NCBI GenBank assembly: GCA_003520205.1
Contig: DOVG01000231.1
Span: 1-15,016, forward strand
Direction of reading: 5' to 3'
From: Lachnospiraceae bacterium
GTDB lineage: Bacteria; Bacillota; Clostridia; Lachnospirales; Lachnospiraceae
Length of the DNA stretch: 15,016 bases
The position numbers were made by a program, and so were the translations under genes. Below the pieces are notes generated by a model, which made no database searches, was not told the origin of the DNA, and saw only the letters and a program-made list of their open reading frames with translations. Shown in pieces: positions 1-6,446 of this stretch. Position 1 is the first letter of the stretch; each line of letters begins with the position of its first letter.

Positions 1-1052
1 TTATTCATCGGTAATCCGTATGATTCCAGAACTACTTCTGATGCTTCAGAAAATCTGTTATTCTTAAGAAGTATCGGTGCATTTTCGTCATCCTGTTCTA
101 TCTCTACAACATCCTCAAACTTTTCTTCCAGAGCTTTGGCTACAGATTCTGCCTTCGATGCTTCCACCCATCCCTGAATGAAGAAAACCTTTTCAGACTG
201 AGGTAAAGTCCCAAGAATTCTGTACTTCTCAGACCTTGTTCTGTAGTAATCAGACGCTATCTTAAACTGAGGTATAAACTCTGCATAAGATGAAAGTTTT
301 TTCTCTGTTTCTGCAATCTTCTTTTCTTCTTCTACTATATCATTTTTTCTTTTATTTATTGCATCTATCGGTATCCTGTGCGACAGAAACGGAAGTTTAC
401 TAAATCCATTAGACCTAAGATTTTCTTCAACCTTTTCTGCTACGCTATTAACCGCAACAACACATACATTTGTTATCTGACTCTCAGAATAAAGGATTTC
501 AGCCTCGACCGGAACCGGTTCAGTAAGACCTTCTGAGATAATTTCAAATAATTGTTCCTTTGATACAGTTGAATTAAATGTACCAATAAATATCTTCGTT
601 CGATTTGTTTTCTCACTATTAAGTGGAATATCAAGTTTAGACCATGGCGATAGAGATGCTATCTTATTTTCTTTACGTGTTATGGTAGCTTTACTTTCAA
701 AAAGACTTTTCTCAAGCGAAAGTATTTCCTTAACTTTAGAATAATAATCACGGCGACTTTTCTTTATATCTTCATACTCGGATCTGGTAATCTGAGTATT
801 TTCAAGATTTAGAAGAGATCCAGATCTGGAAGTATCATACTTCTTTAGAAGTTCGATAACATGTTCAAATTCATCAGCGATATTTTGAAACCTTAATCTT
901 TCACCGGATGTGTCCATTTTTTCAAATGGAATCTCATCAGAAGGGACATCATCTATCTCCATGACTCCTGTACGTTGCAAAAACTCCAGAGTTCCTTTTC
1001 GGTTCTTCTTAACACCATAAACTCCCAGCTTTCGCATTTCTACAATAGCCAA
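1..1052 (-). CDS. atpI: V-type ATP synthase subunit I, N-terminal part (cut by window edge)
   Basis: This is the N-terminal 350 residues of the membrane stator subunit (subunit a/I) of a V/A-type ATP synthase, which anchors the peripheral stalks and, through its membrane half, forms the ion path against the rotor ring. Only the cytoplasmic half is present; the membrane half lies beyond position 1. The protein begins (M)AIVEMRKLGVYG, the hallmark start of the family, and the visible end (residues about 343-350, ESYGLPMN) matches the YGxP motif that precedes the membrane domain. Charged helical stretches around residues 95-125 and 225-260 fit the family's coiled-coil arm. The start is TTG at 1050-1052, six bases after GGCGGG (1059-1064); the next ATG (1035-1037) would remove the conserved MAIV start. 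The gene follows the stalk-subunit gene by 37 bases and is surely co-transcribed with it. The family call is firm; the symbol follows common usage. Confidence 0.93.
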   Translation of the reverse strand, partial: MAIVEMRKLGVYGVKKNRKGTLEFLQRTGVMEIDDVPSDEIPFEKMDTSGERLRFQNIADEFEHVIELLKKYDTSRSGSLLNLENTQITRSEYEDIKKSRRDYYSKVKEILSLEKSLFESKATITRKENKIASLSPWSKLDIPLNSEKTNRTKIFIGTFNSTVSKEQLFEIISEGLTEPVPVEAEILYSESQITNVCVVAVNSVAEKVEENLRSNGFSKLPFLSHRIPIDAINKRKNDIVEEEKKIAETEKKLSSYAEFIPQFKIASDYYRTRSEKYRILGTLPQSEKVFFIQGWVEASKAESVAKALEEKFEDVVEIEQDDENAPILLKNNRFSEASEVVLESYGLPMN

Positions 1053-1088
1053 GTTTATCCCGCCTTTCCGTATAAATATTTAAATAAA

Positions 1089-1400
1089 CTATCCGATTAT
1101 TTCACTAATAACCTTATCAATAGCTTCTTCCTGTTTAGCTCCAATAGACTTAACAAGATCATTTGCTTTTTGCGATGCATCAGCCTCTGCCTTTGAAGCT
1201 GCATCTACGCTCTCTTTTTCAAGCTTAGCTAAGCTTTGAGCTTCATTTTCTTTTATAGAAATCTCAGCATTATGAATGATCTCAGTATGATCTAAATCAG
1301 CTTTTTTACGAATCTGATCTGCTTCAGACCTGGCTTTTTGAATCAGTTCCTGAGCTTCTTTTTCAGCTGCTTCGACCATTTGCATTGCATCTTTTAACAC
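1089..1400 (-). CDS. atpH: V-type ATP synthase peripheral stalk subunit (H/G type)
   Basis: This small protein of 103 residues is almost wholly charged, Ala-rich and helical, with repeated EAQELIQKARSEAD-like heptads over residues about 8-95. This is what is expected of the coiled-coil peripheral stalk subunit (called H or G) that pairs with subunit E and links the catalytic head to subunit I. It is the first gene of the operon and lies directly before subunit I, the usual order in clostridial V-ATPase operons. I chose the GTG at 1398-1400 as start because GGGAGG (1410-1415) lies nine bases before it and the protein then starts at the family-like LKDAMQMVEAAEKEA. An upstream in-frame ATG at 1446-1448 would add 16 residues that read through the ribosome binding site and look non-coding. 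Coiled-coil proteins of this size are easily confused with each other; the position beside subunit I carries much of the call. Confidence 0.8.
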   Translation of the reverse strand: MLKDAMQMVEAAEKEAQELIQKARSEADQIRKKADLDHTEIIHNAEISIKENEAQSLAKLEKESVDAASKAEADASQKANDLVKSIGAKQEEAIDKVISEIIG

Positions 1401-1453
1401 TAGGGTATTCCTCCCTTCAAAAAAACAGTCGTGGCTAAAACCACACAAAGCCT

Positions 1454-1482
1454 ATTATACTAATATTAGGACTTTAACGCAA
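1454..1482 (-). promoter_or_regulatory. Promoter of the V-type ATP synthase operon
   Basis: On the minus strand a perfect -10 box TATAAT (1454-1459) is preceded, with a 17-base spacer, by TTGCGT (1477-1482) as -35. Transcription would begin near 1447, about 47 bases before the GTG start of the stalk-subunit gene. This is the best sigma-A-type promoter in the window by match and spacing. Confidence 0.7.
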
Positions 1483-1532
1483 TAAGACAATTTAAAAAAA
1501 ATGTAAGAAAAATGCTATAAAAATCATAAGAT

Positions 1533-1560
1533 TGAATTTTAAAATATTTTTTGTTATTAT
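1533..1560 (+). promoter_or_regulatory. Possible promoter of the AraC-family regulator gene
   Basis: TTGAAT (1533-1538) and TATTAT (1555-1560) are separated by 16 bases and would start transcription near 1567, leaving a 56-base leader with AGAAGG (1611-1616) six bases before the ATG. The match is moderate and the region is very AT-rich, so chance matches are likely. The rest of the divergent 1401-1622 gap shows no copy of the repeat found before the sugar operons. Confidence 0.4.
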
Positions 1561-1622
1561 TAAAATCAAAAAGAAATCAGAGGGCAACCTCACTTGACAA
1601 TATATAAATGAGAAGGTAATAA

Positions 1623-2555
1623 ATGACTAATATATCTAAAACACCGATACCCGAAAAATACCTGCAGTCTGATGGAAATCTCGGTGATCGAATTGTAACG
1701 AATAAAAAAGAACTGGTTTCATATAACCAGACCTCACATGTAAGGATATGGTACAACAACCAGCCTGAAGGATACGCTCTACATGCTCACGAAGCATTAG
1801 AGGTTTTTATATGTATACAGAATAATTATCAGATAACTGCAAATAATAAAACATATATACTTAAAGAGGGCGATATACTCATCATTCCGCCTCTTATGTC
1901 CCACGAATATATAAATGATCAAACCGGAATCAGATTTATATATCTTATAGAAATCAACCAATTCTTTAGATCACATGATTATAAATCAATTGAGCCAATG
2001 TTTTTTGATGCTTTTCTATGTAATTCAAAAACTTGTCCGGATATATATGAAAGTGTTTATAAGCTATTCATGGAAATGAATTCAGTATACTTTACTAATT
2101 CATATTTCTGGGAAACCATTGTATATGATAAACTGTATCAGGTATTTATCGAAATAGCCAGACATTCCGAGAATCTGAAAAAAGAAGAATATGATTCAAC
2201 TTCACATTCTACAGGACGTATCAATTCACTGCTTAAGTATATCGATATAAACTATTCAGAGGATATATCAACTGAACAGGCGGCAGAATATACCGGATTT
2301 TCAAAATATCATTTTCTAAGATTATTTAAACTGCAAACAGGATATACATTCCATGAATATCTGACTATGAAGAGAATCAGTAAGGCAGAAGTTCTTCTCG
2401 CAACTGATACGCCAATTACTGATATAGCATTTCAGACCGGATTCAACACTCTTCCATCCTTTTGCAGAACATTTAAAAAATATAAAAATTATTCGCCAAG
2501 CGATTATAAAAAACTGATACTTAATGCAGACAAAGATAATCATTCAAATCTGTAA
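1623..2555 (+). CDS. AraC-family transcriptional regulator with cupin-like sensor domain
   Basis: A 310-residue DNA-binding regulator. Residues about 50-110 form an AraC-type cupin: the metal- or sugar-pocket-like HAHEALEVF (54-62) and the GDILIIPPLMSHEY stretch (83-96) are typical of the arabinose-binding-like N-terminal domain. Residues about 200-297 carry the two helix-turn-helix motifs of the AraC/XylS family, ending in the signature ITDIAFQTGF...FCRTFKKYKNYSPSDYKK. The N-terminal domain usually binds a sugar and the C-terminal domain binds two direct half-sites about 21 bp apart. It is not in an operon; it converges on the transporter operon and shares its terminator. Because it is the only transcription factor next to the pentose genes, and because tandem 21-bp repeats lie before both sugar operons, I infer that it activates them. 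The inducer is unknown; xylose or a xylo-oligosaccharide would be the guess. Family call firm, regulon inferred. Confidence 0.93.
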   Translation: MTNISKTPIPEKYLQSDGNLGDRIVTNKKELVSYNQTSHVRIWYNNQPEGYALHAHEALEVFICIQNNYQITANNKTYILKEGDILIIPPLMSHEYINDQTGIRFIYLIEINQFFRSHDYKSIEPMFFDAFLCNSKTCPDIYESVYKLFMEMNSVYFTNSYFWETIVYDKLYQVFIEIARHSENLKKEEYDSTSHSTGRINSLLKYIDINYSEDISTEQAAEYTGFSKYHFLRLFKLQTGYTFHEYLTMKRISKAEVLLATDTPITDIAFQTGFNTLPSFCRTFKKYKNYSPSDYKKLILNADKDNHSNL

Positions 2556-2576
2556 TTATACCTTTTACAACTTACA

Positions 2577-2609
2577 AAAAAGACCATCCTTTTTCGGGAT
2601 GGTCTTTTT
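2577..2609. terminator. Bidirectional intrinsic terminator
   Basis: A perfect 13-bp stem (AAAAAGACCATCC at 2577-2589 with its complement at 2597-2609) encloses a 7-base loop. Because the stem ends in A/T runs, a U-tract follows it on both strands. It lies between two convergent transcripts and can stop both the AraC-family gene (plus) and the sugar transporter operon (minus). Confidence 0.9.
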
Positions 2610-2644
2610 ATACCCTCACTAATACTTAAAAACCCTTAAATATT

Positions 2645-2678
2645 TTAACCTTCACTAGACTGTAAATTAACCTTCACT
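2645..2678. repeat. 12-bp direct repeat in the convergent 3' region
   Basis: TTAACCTTCACT occurs at 2645-2656 and again at 2667-2678, 22 bases apart, in the AT-rich stretch between the terminator and the end of the MalG-type permease gene. There is no dyad and no promoter-like context. No function is evident. Confidence 0.5.
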
Positions 2679-2721
2679 TTAATTCACGATCAAACAAAAT
2701 ATTATCTTTAAATCTTACACT

Positions 2722-3600
2722 TTAACCCTTAACACCGCCAAGAGCAACTCCGGCAATAATATATTTAGATAGTATCAAATACATTATGATAAGTGGCAAA
2801 ACTGTTAGCGTAAGTCCCATATATACAGATCCATATTCTGTCTTGTAAATATCTCCTCTAAGAAGAGATACCATTATAGGCATAGTATACTTTTCCTTAT
2901 TTGTAAGAAGAACCAGTGGAGTAAACAGGTCATTCCATTTAGCGACAAAACAGAATATAGCCTGTGTAGCAATGGCAGGTTTCATAATCGGAAGAACAAT
3001 TCCGTTGAAAATTCTAAACTCACCGGCTCCATCTATACGCGCGGCCTGAACTATTTCCATCGATAAGGTAGGATACAGATACTGTCTCATAAAGAATACT
3101 GTTGATGGTGCAGCGATTGCAGGAAGAATAAGCATTGATAAATGATTAGTCATTCCAATTCTATAAACGAACTTATAGAAACCAATCATTGTAACCTGTG
3201 CAGGAATCATCATAACTCCTACTACAAAGCTGAAGAATGCATTCTTAAGCTTCCACTCATACGCTACCATTGCATAAGCAGTAAGTGATGAGAAATAAAC
3301 TGTTAGGAGGGTTGCACCTACCGAAATCAAGATAGAGTTCATAAAGCCCACCATAGGATTAAATGATTTACCAGTCAGAATTTTGAAATTCTGAATCATA
3401 TGAGATGATGGTATTAGTGATAAGGCATGTTGTTGTATTTGTGTTGTAGATCTTGTTGAATTAACAATCATGATCCAGAAAGGTAATACACTAAGAGCTG
3501 CTAGTATAATACATACTACATGAATCACCACTTTCATTCCGTGATGACTGGCAGGTGCCATTGTCTCACTATCATAAGCCTTTGTTGATGTATCTGCCAT
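2722..3600 (-). CDS. Carbohydrate ABC transporter permease, MalG type (CUT1)
   Basis: One of the two membrane subunits of an oligosaccharide importer. The 292-residue protein has a short polar N-terminus (1-22) and about six hydrophobic segments (roughly 24-46, 86-108, 121-140, 152-172, 208-232, 259-284). The EAA loop that docks the ATPase is clear at residues 182-209 (EIVQAARIDGAGEFRIF...LP), placed as in MalG-type subunits. Its ATG shares one base with the TAA stop of the MalF-type gene (TAATG), and its ribosome binding site lies inside that gene, so the two are translationally coupled. It is the last gene of the operon, followed by the bidirectional terminator. No ATP-binding subunit is encoded here; CUT1 systems in Firmicutes commonly borrow a shared MsmX-like ATPase encoded elsewhere. 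Family certain; substrate inferred from neighbours as pentose oligosaccharides. Confidence 0.95.
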   Translation of the reverse strand: MADTSTKAYDSETMAPASHHGMKVVIHVVCIILAALSVLPFWIMIVNSTRSTTQIQQHALSLIPSSHMIQNFKILTGKSFNPMVGFMNSILISVGATLLTVYFSSLTAYAMVAYEWKLKNAFFSFVVGVMMIPAQVTMIGFYKFVYRIGMTNHLSMLILPAIAAPSTVFFMRQYLYPTLSMEIVQAARIDGAGEFRIFNGIVLPIMKPAIATQAIFCFVAKWNDLFTPLVLLTNKEKYTMPIMVSLLRGDIYKTEYGSVYMGLTLTVLPLIIMYLILSKYIIAGVALGGVKG

Positions 3601-4568
3601 TACCTAGCACCTCCTTTCTTCTTCCTTGTTTTCGCTGTTCCATCAGTTGTACCATATCCATCATCCTTTTCTCTAAGAAGATAGAAAAGAACAGCTGAAC
3701 ATATCATGATGATAATAAACATAATCATACTTGCAGCGGCTGCTCTATTATACATAAAGCTTCCACTAAATGCCTGATTGTAAATGAATACACTTGTAGT
3801 AGTTGTAGCATTATCAGGTCCACCTAAGTTAAAGAGCTTAGGAATATCAAACATGTTGAGACCACCGATAAGAGATGTTACAAGTGTGAAAAGAAGTATT
3901 GTCTTTATATTCGGAAGTGTAATCTGGAAGAAAATCTGTACCTTATTAGCACCGTCTACTTCAGCAGCATCAAATATTTCCGGATCTATTCCGAGAACAC
4001 CAGATATAAGTATAAGCATTGTATAACCATACCACATCCAGAACTGTATAAATGCGACTATACCTCTTGTTATACCCTTACTAATCAGGAAGTTTTTAGC
4101 TTCTTTATATATTCCTAAACTCATAAGAATATCATTAACTGGTCCTGTAGGATATGCAAACATAGCATTGAAAAGAATAGCTATAGTTGCTGCGGTAATA
4201 ATATTTGGCATGTACAAGAGAACCTTATATATACCCTGCCCCTTAATATTCCATCTTCTGTCTGTAAACCAGGCTGTAAGAACAAGTGCAAGAAGTATCT
4301 GTGGTACAAAGTTAACCAACCAGATTAAAACTGTATTCTTTAAAGCACCCTGAAATGTCGGAGCTGAAAGAACCTGCTTAAAATTCAATAATGGATCATC
4401 AAGAATATGTACAGGTTTTGGAGCTGCTCCCTGAAGATCAGTAAATCCTATAAATATTGTATAACAAATAGGATATAACTGGAATAATATGTAGGCAATA
4501 ACGAATGGAAGACTAAATATGTATCCATACTTGGCATATCTGATTTCTCCAGATTTCTTCTTTTTCAT
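3600..4568 (-). CDS. Carbohydrate ABC transporter permease, MalF type (CUT1)
   Basis: The partner membrane subunit of the importer, 322 residues. Hydrophobic segments lie near residues 15-40, 79-100, 116-138, 170-194, 223-243 and 278-299, and the EAA loop is at 198-223 (EIFDAAEVDGANKVQIFFQITLP), the MalF/UgpA-type pattern. The Lys/Arg-rich C-terminal tail (KTRKKKGGAR) is partly dictated by the ribosome binding site of the next gene, which is embedded in its last codons. The start has GGAGG five bases upstream. It lies 135 bases after the binding-protein gene, and that gap is filled with hairpins, so permease expression is probably lower than that of the binding protein. Together with the MalG-type subunit it should form the translocation pore in the cytoplasmic membrane. 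Confidence 0.95.
   Translation of the reverse strand: MKKKKSGEIRYAKYGYIFSLPFVIAYILFQLYPICYTIFIGFTDLQGAAPKPVHILDDPLLNFKQVLSAPTFQGALKNTVLIWLVNFVPQILLALVLTAWFTDRRWNIKGQGIYKVLLYMPNIITAATIAILFNAMFAYPTGPVNDILMSLGIYKEAKNFLISKGITRGIVAFIQFWMWYGYTMLILISGVLGIDPEIFDAAEVDGANKVQIFFQITLPNIKTILLFTLVTSLIGGLNMFDIPKLFNLGGPDNATTTTSVFIYNQAFSGSFMYNRAAAASMIMFIIIMICSAVLFYLLREKDDGYGTTDGTAKTRKKKGGAR
3609..3617 (-). promoter_or_regulatory. Ribosome binding site for the MalG-type gene, inside the MalF-type gene
   Basis: AAAGGAGGT on the minus strand, eight bases before the ATG at 3600, matches the 16S rRNA anti-Shine-Dalgarno end almost fully. It is read in frame as Lys-Gly-Gly in the tail of the upstream permease, with the TAATG overlap just after it. 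This supports translational coupling and equal amounts of the two permeases. Confidence 0.85.
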
Positions 4569-4603
4569 ATTTACCTCCGATTAAAGCTACTTAAATTTGT
4601 GTC

Positions 4604-4627
4604 AAAAAATGAAGTGTGCACACTTCA
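4604..4627 (-). terminator. Hairpin with U-run between binding-protein and permease genes (leaky terminator?)
   Basis: An 18-bp perfect palindrome, TGAAGTGTGCACACTTCA (4610-4627), is followed on the minus strand by six T residues (4604-4609). As RNA it would form a 7-bp stem with a UGCA loop and a U-tract, a weak intrinsic-terminator shape placed mid-operon. It could reduce read-through into the permease genes. As DNA it could equally be a symmetric operator; a related sequence lies in the leader of the operon at 6224-6239. Confidence 0.55.
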
Positions 4628-4628
4628 A

Positions 4629-4646
4629 ATAACAAGAACTTGTTAT
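4629..4646 (-). repeat. Inverted repeat, second hairpin of the intercistronic array
   Basis: ATAACAAG (4629-4636) and CTTGTTAT (4639-4646) are exact complements around two bases, giving a 7-bp stem with a 4-base loop in RNA. It lies one base from the 18-bp palindrome and a few bases from the larger GC-rich hairpin. Confidence 0.6.
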
Positions 4647-4649
4647 ATC

Positions 4650-4688
4650 CCACTCTCCGGTGCCTTTATAAGACACCGGAATAAGTGG
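4650..4688 (-). repeat. GC-rich hairpin just after the binding-protein gene
   Basis: CCGGTG (4657-4662) pairs with CACCGG (4674-4679), extended inward by CTT/AAG past one mismatch and outward by CCACT (4650-4654) with AGTGG (4684-4688) across a small internal loop. It begins 16 bases after the stop codon of the binding-protein gene. Hairpins in this place often protect the upstream message from 3' decay, which would raise binding protein over permease. No U-run follows it, so it is not itself a terminator. Confidence 0.65.
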
Positions 4689-4703
4689 AGTTGTATTTTT
4701 TAA

Positions 4704-6182
4704 TTACTCAACTGTAACAGCAAGGTTATCAGCTACGTTCTGCTTGAATGCAGCAATAGCTTCGTCTCTTGACTTCTCGCCAGCTGAATACTGACGAACC
4801 TGATCTCTCCAGTACTGATTGATTGTCTCATCATACTGTGTAAGGTTCTTACCATTTGCATAAGCATTAGCTTCGCCAAATACATCGAACATATTCTGGC
4901 CACCTAAGAAATCAAGTGTACCATCTGATATATCCATAACTGTAGCTGAAGCTACGCAGTCCTTAGTACCGCCTTCACCATTAAATGTACCGTTAGCCCA
5001 CATATACTGAAGACCATCTTCTGTACAGTTAAGTGTGATCCAGTCGATAATCTGTCCAATTGCTTCCTTCTTAGCTGAGTCCTTGTTAGCAAGTACCCAT
5101 GTACCACCCCAGAAGAAACCTACTGGAGGAGCACAGCAAGCCCAGTCACCATATGTGCCTTCGCCTACCTTCTCGCCACCGCAGTTAGGAGCTAATGTAT
5201 AGTTGATAAGCCAAGCAGGTCCAAAGAATCCGAAGATTCCCTTCTCGCCTTCGCCCTTCATATCAGCGAACCAAGCATCCTGCCAATCCTGTGTATCATT
5301 GTGCCAACCGTTATCCTTAAGATTTTTAGATATATCAAGGAATGCCTCTCTCTTAGGATCGATATTAAGCTTTCCGTCTACGATCCAGCCTGTATCTGAG
5401 CTGTTCTCAACTGCATGCCATACATCACCATCACCAGATACGATTCCGTATCCCTTATCCTTAAGAGTTGCAGCTGCCTCCCAGAACTTATCCCAGTTCT
5501 GTGTACCAGCACCGATGATCTTAGCGATTTCTGCTGGATCATCTGTACCAAATGCATCCTTAGCGATTGAACGTCTATAAATGAATGCACCACCAGTTGC
5601 CTGATAACCAAGACCAACTACCTTGCCATCTGGATTTGTTCCAATATCAACTGTGTACTGAGCAATCTTAGCTTCGTCAATCTCTGCCTGTGTGTTGATA
5701 CCAAGATCATCATATGGGCAAGCATACTGAGCCATATCGCCCTGTGTATACTTAAGTACGAAAGCTGCCTCTGCTGCATAGATATCAGGAGCATCTTCTC
5801 CACCTGCTGAAAGAGCCTGGTCAAGAGCTGGCTGATAAGCACCATCAGTTGTAGCAATAATTGTCTCATTGATTTCATAATTGAAGTCAGGATGTGTCTC
5901 CTTAAACTTCTTGATCATGTTAGGAACTTCATCTGTAAATGCCCATACATTGATAGTTCCACCGTCAGCTGCTGCAGTATCATCTGCTGCAGTGTCATCT
6001 TTAGCTGCATCATCTGTAGCTGTGTCATCAGTTGCTGCAGTATCATCTACTGCTGCTTCTGTTGTAGCTGCAGAATCATCTGTAGAAGATGTGTCAGTAG
6101 ATGTAGATCCACAACCTGTAGCTACGCCTGCAATCATCATAGCACTAAGTGCTACGGCGAGAGCACGTCTCATTTTTCTCAT
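4704..6182 (-). CDS. Sugar ABC transporter substrate-binding lipoprotein
   Basis: The extracellular binding protein of the CUT1 importer, 492 residues. Residues 1-23 are a lipoprotein signal peptide (basic MRKMRR, then a hydrophobic run) ending in a lipobox with the lipid-bearing Cys at 24 (VATGC). Residues 25-74 are a low-complexity Ala/Thr/Asp/Ser linker of the kind seen on cell-wall-spanning lipoproteins. The ligand-binding fold (family 1 extracellular solute-binding) starts at GTINVWAF (75-82) and has the many Trp and Tyr residues expected of a sugar site. The start has AAGGAGG eight bases upstream. It is the first gene of the transporter operon, transcribed from a promoter near 6275-6303 that abuts the tandem repeat 6297-6339. 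Substrate is not readable from sequence; xylo- or arabino-oligosaccharides are inferred from the neighbouring catabolic genes. Confidence 0.94.
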   Translation of the reverse strand: MRKMRRALAVALSAMMIAGVATGCGSTSTDTSSTDDSAATTEAAVDDTAATDDTATDDAAKDDTAADDTAAADGGTINVWAFTDEVPNMIKKFKETHPDFNYEINETIIATTDGAYQPALDQALSAGGEDAPDIYAAEAAFVLKYTQGDMAQYACPYDDLGINTQAEIDEAKIAQYTVDIGTNPDGKVVGLGYQATGGAFIYRRSIAKDAFGTDDPAEIAKIIGAGTQNWDKFWEAAATLKDKGYGIVSGDGDVWHAVENSSDTGWIVDGKLNIDPKREAFLDISKNLKDNGWHNDTQDWQDAWFADMKGEGEKGIFGFFGPAWLINYTLAPNCGGEKVGEGTYGDWACCAPPVGFFWGGTWVLANKDSAKKEAIGQIIDWITLNCTEDGLQYMWANGTFNGEGGTKDCVASATVMDISDGTLDFLGGQNMFDVFGEANAYANGKNLTQYDETINQYWRDQVRQYSAGEKSRDEAIAAFKQNVADNLAVTVE

Positions 6183-6223
6183 TGTAAAATCCTCCTTAAA
6201 ATACTTAGTATAACCGTCTCCTC

Positions 6224-6260
6224 AAAGCATGCACACTTTAGGCATAATGTATACTATGCC
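6224..6260 (-). repeat. Two adjacent inverted repeats in the leader of the transporter operon
   Basis: GGCATA (6241-6246) and TATGCC (6255-6260) form an inverted repeat with an 8-base centre. Beside it, 6224-6239 (AAAGCATGCACACTTT) is an imperfect dyad sharing TGCACACTT with the 18-bp palindrome at 4610-4627. If transcription starts near 6268, both lie in the untranslated leader, where they could form hairpins or act as a repressor roadblock. Confidence 0.5.
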
Positions 6261-6274
6261 GGTTGACTAAAAAT

Positions 6275-6303
6275 ATTATAGTAAAAATTGTACAATAATA
6301 CTT
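6275..6303 (-). promoter_or_regulatory. Probable activator-dependent promoter of the transporter operon
   Basis: A perfect TATAAT (6275-6280) on the minus strand has only a poor -35 (AAGTAT, 6298-6303) at 17 bases. The -35 lies one base from the nearer direct repeat (6305-6315). A good -10 with a poor -35 beside tandem repeats is the usual look of an AraC-type, activator-dependent promoter. The predicted leader is about 87 bases. Confidence 0.55.
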
Positions 6304-6339
6304 TTCAAATATTGCGACTTATTTATCAAATATTGCTAT
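6297..6339 (-). promoter_or_regulatory. Tandem 21-bp-spaced direct repeats, candidate AraC-family operator (transporter operon)
   Basis: TCAAATATTGC occurs twice, identically, at 6305-6315 and 6326-6336, start to start 21 bp, which places both on one DNA face. The wider block 6297-6339 matches 13564-13606, before the GH3-led operon, at 33 of 43 bases, including flanking AATACTT and TAT. Spacing and position next to the -35 match AraC-family activator sites. The regulator encoded at 1623 is the likely partner, by inference. Confidence 0.7.
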
Positions 6340-6377
6340 GTTTTTGTAATAAATGACAGATTATTAATAAAAAATGT

Positions 6378-6422
6378 ATAAAAATAGACCGAAACGACTA
6401 AAAATCATCTTTTCGGTCTATT
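6378..6422 (-). terminator. Intrinsic terminator after the aldose 1-epimerase gene
   Basis: A 12-bp perfect stem (AATAGACCGAAA at 6383-6394 with its complement at 6411-6422) encloses a 16-base loop and is followed on the minus strand by a T-rich run. It starts 25 bases after the stop codon of the epimerase gene and separates the catabolic operon from the transporter promoter. Confidence 0.85.
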
Positions 6423-6446
6423 ACTTATAAAAAACGGTTATACAAG

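Noticed and set aside
1594..1622. Perfect TTGACA (1594-1599) with TAATAA 17 bases on, as promoter of the AraC-family gene
   Set aside because: Transcription would start inside the coding region after the ATG and the well-placed AGAAGG ribosome site would not be transcribed.
5203..6266. Plus-strand open frames opposite the binding-protein gene
   Set aside because: They are rich in Ser, Val and Cys runs mirroring the repetitive linker codons, lack ribosome sites and lie opposite a gene with clear homology.
6261..6290. Plus-strand promoter starting at TTGACT (6264-6269)
   Set aside because: No -10 lies at suitable spacing and no plus-strand gene follows; the stretch is better explained by the minus-strand TATAAT.
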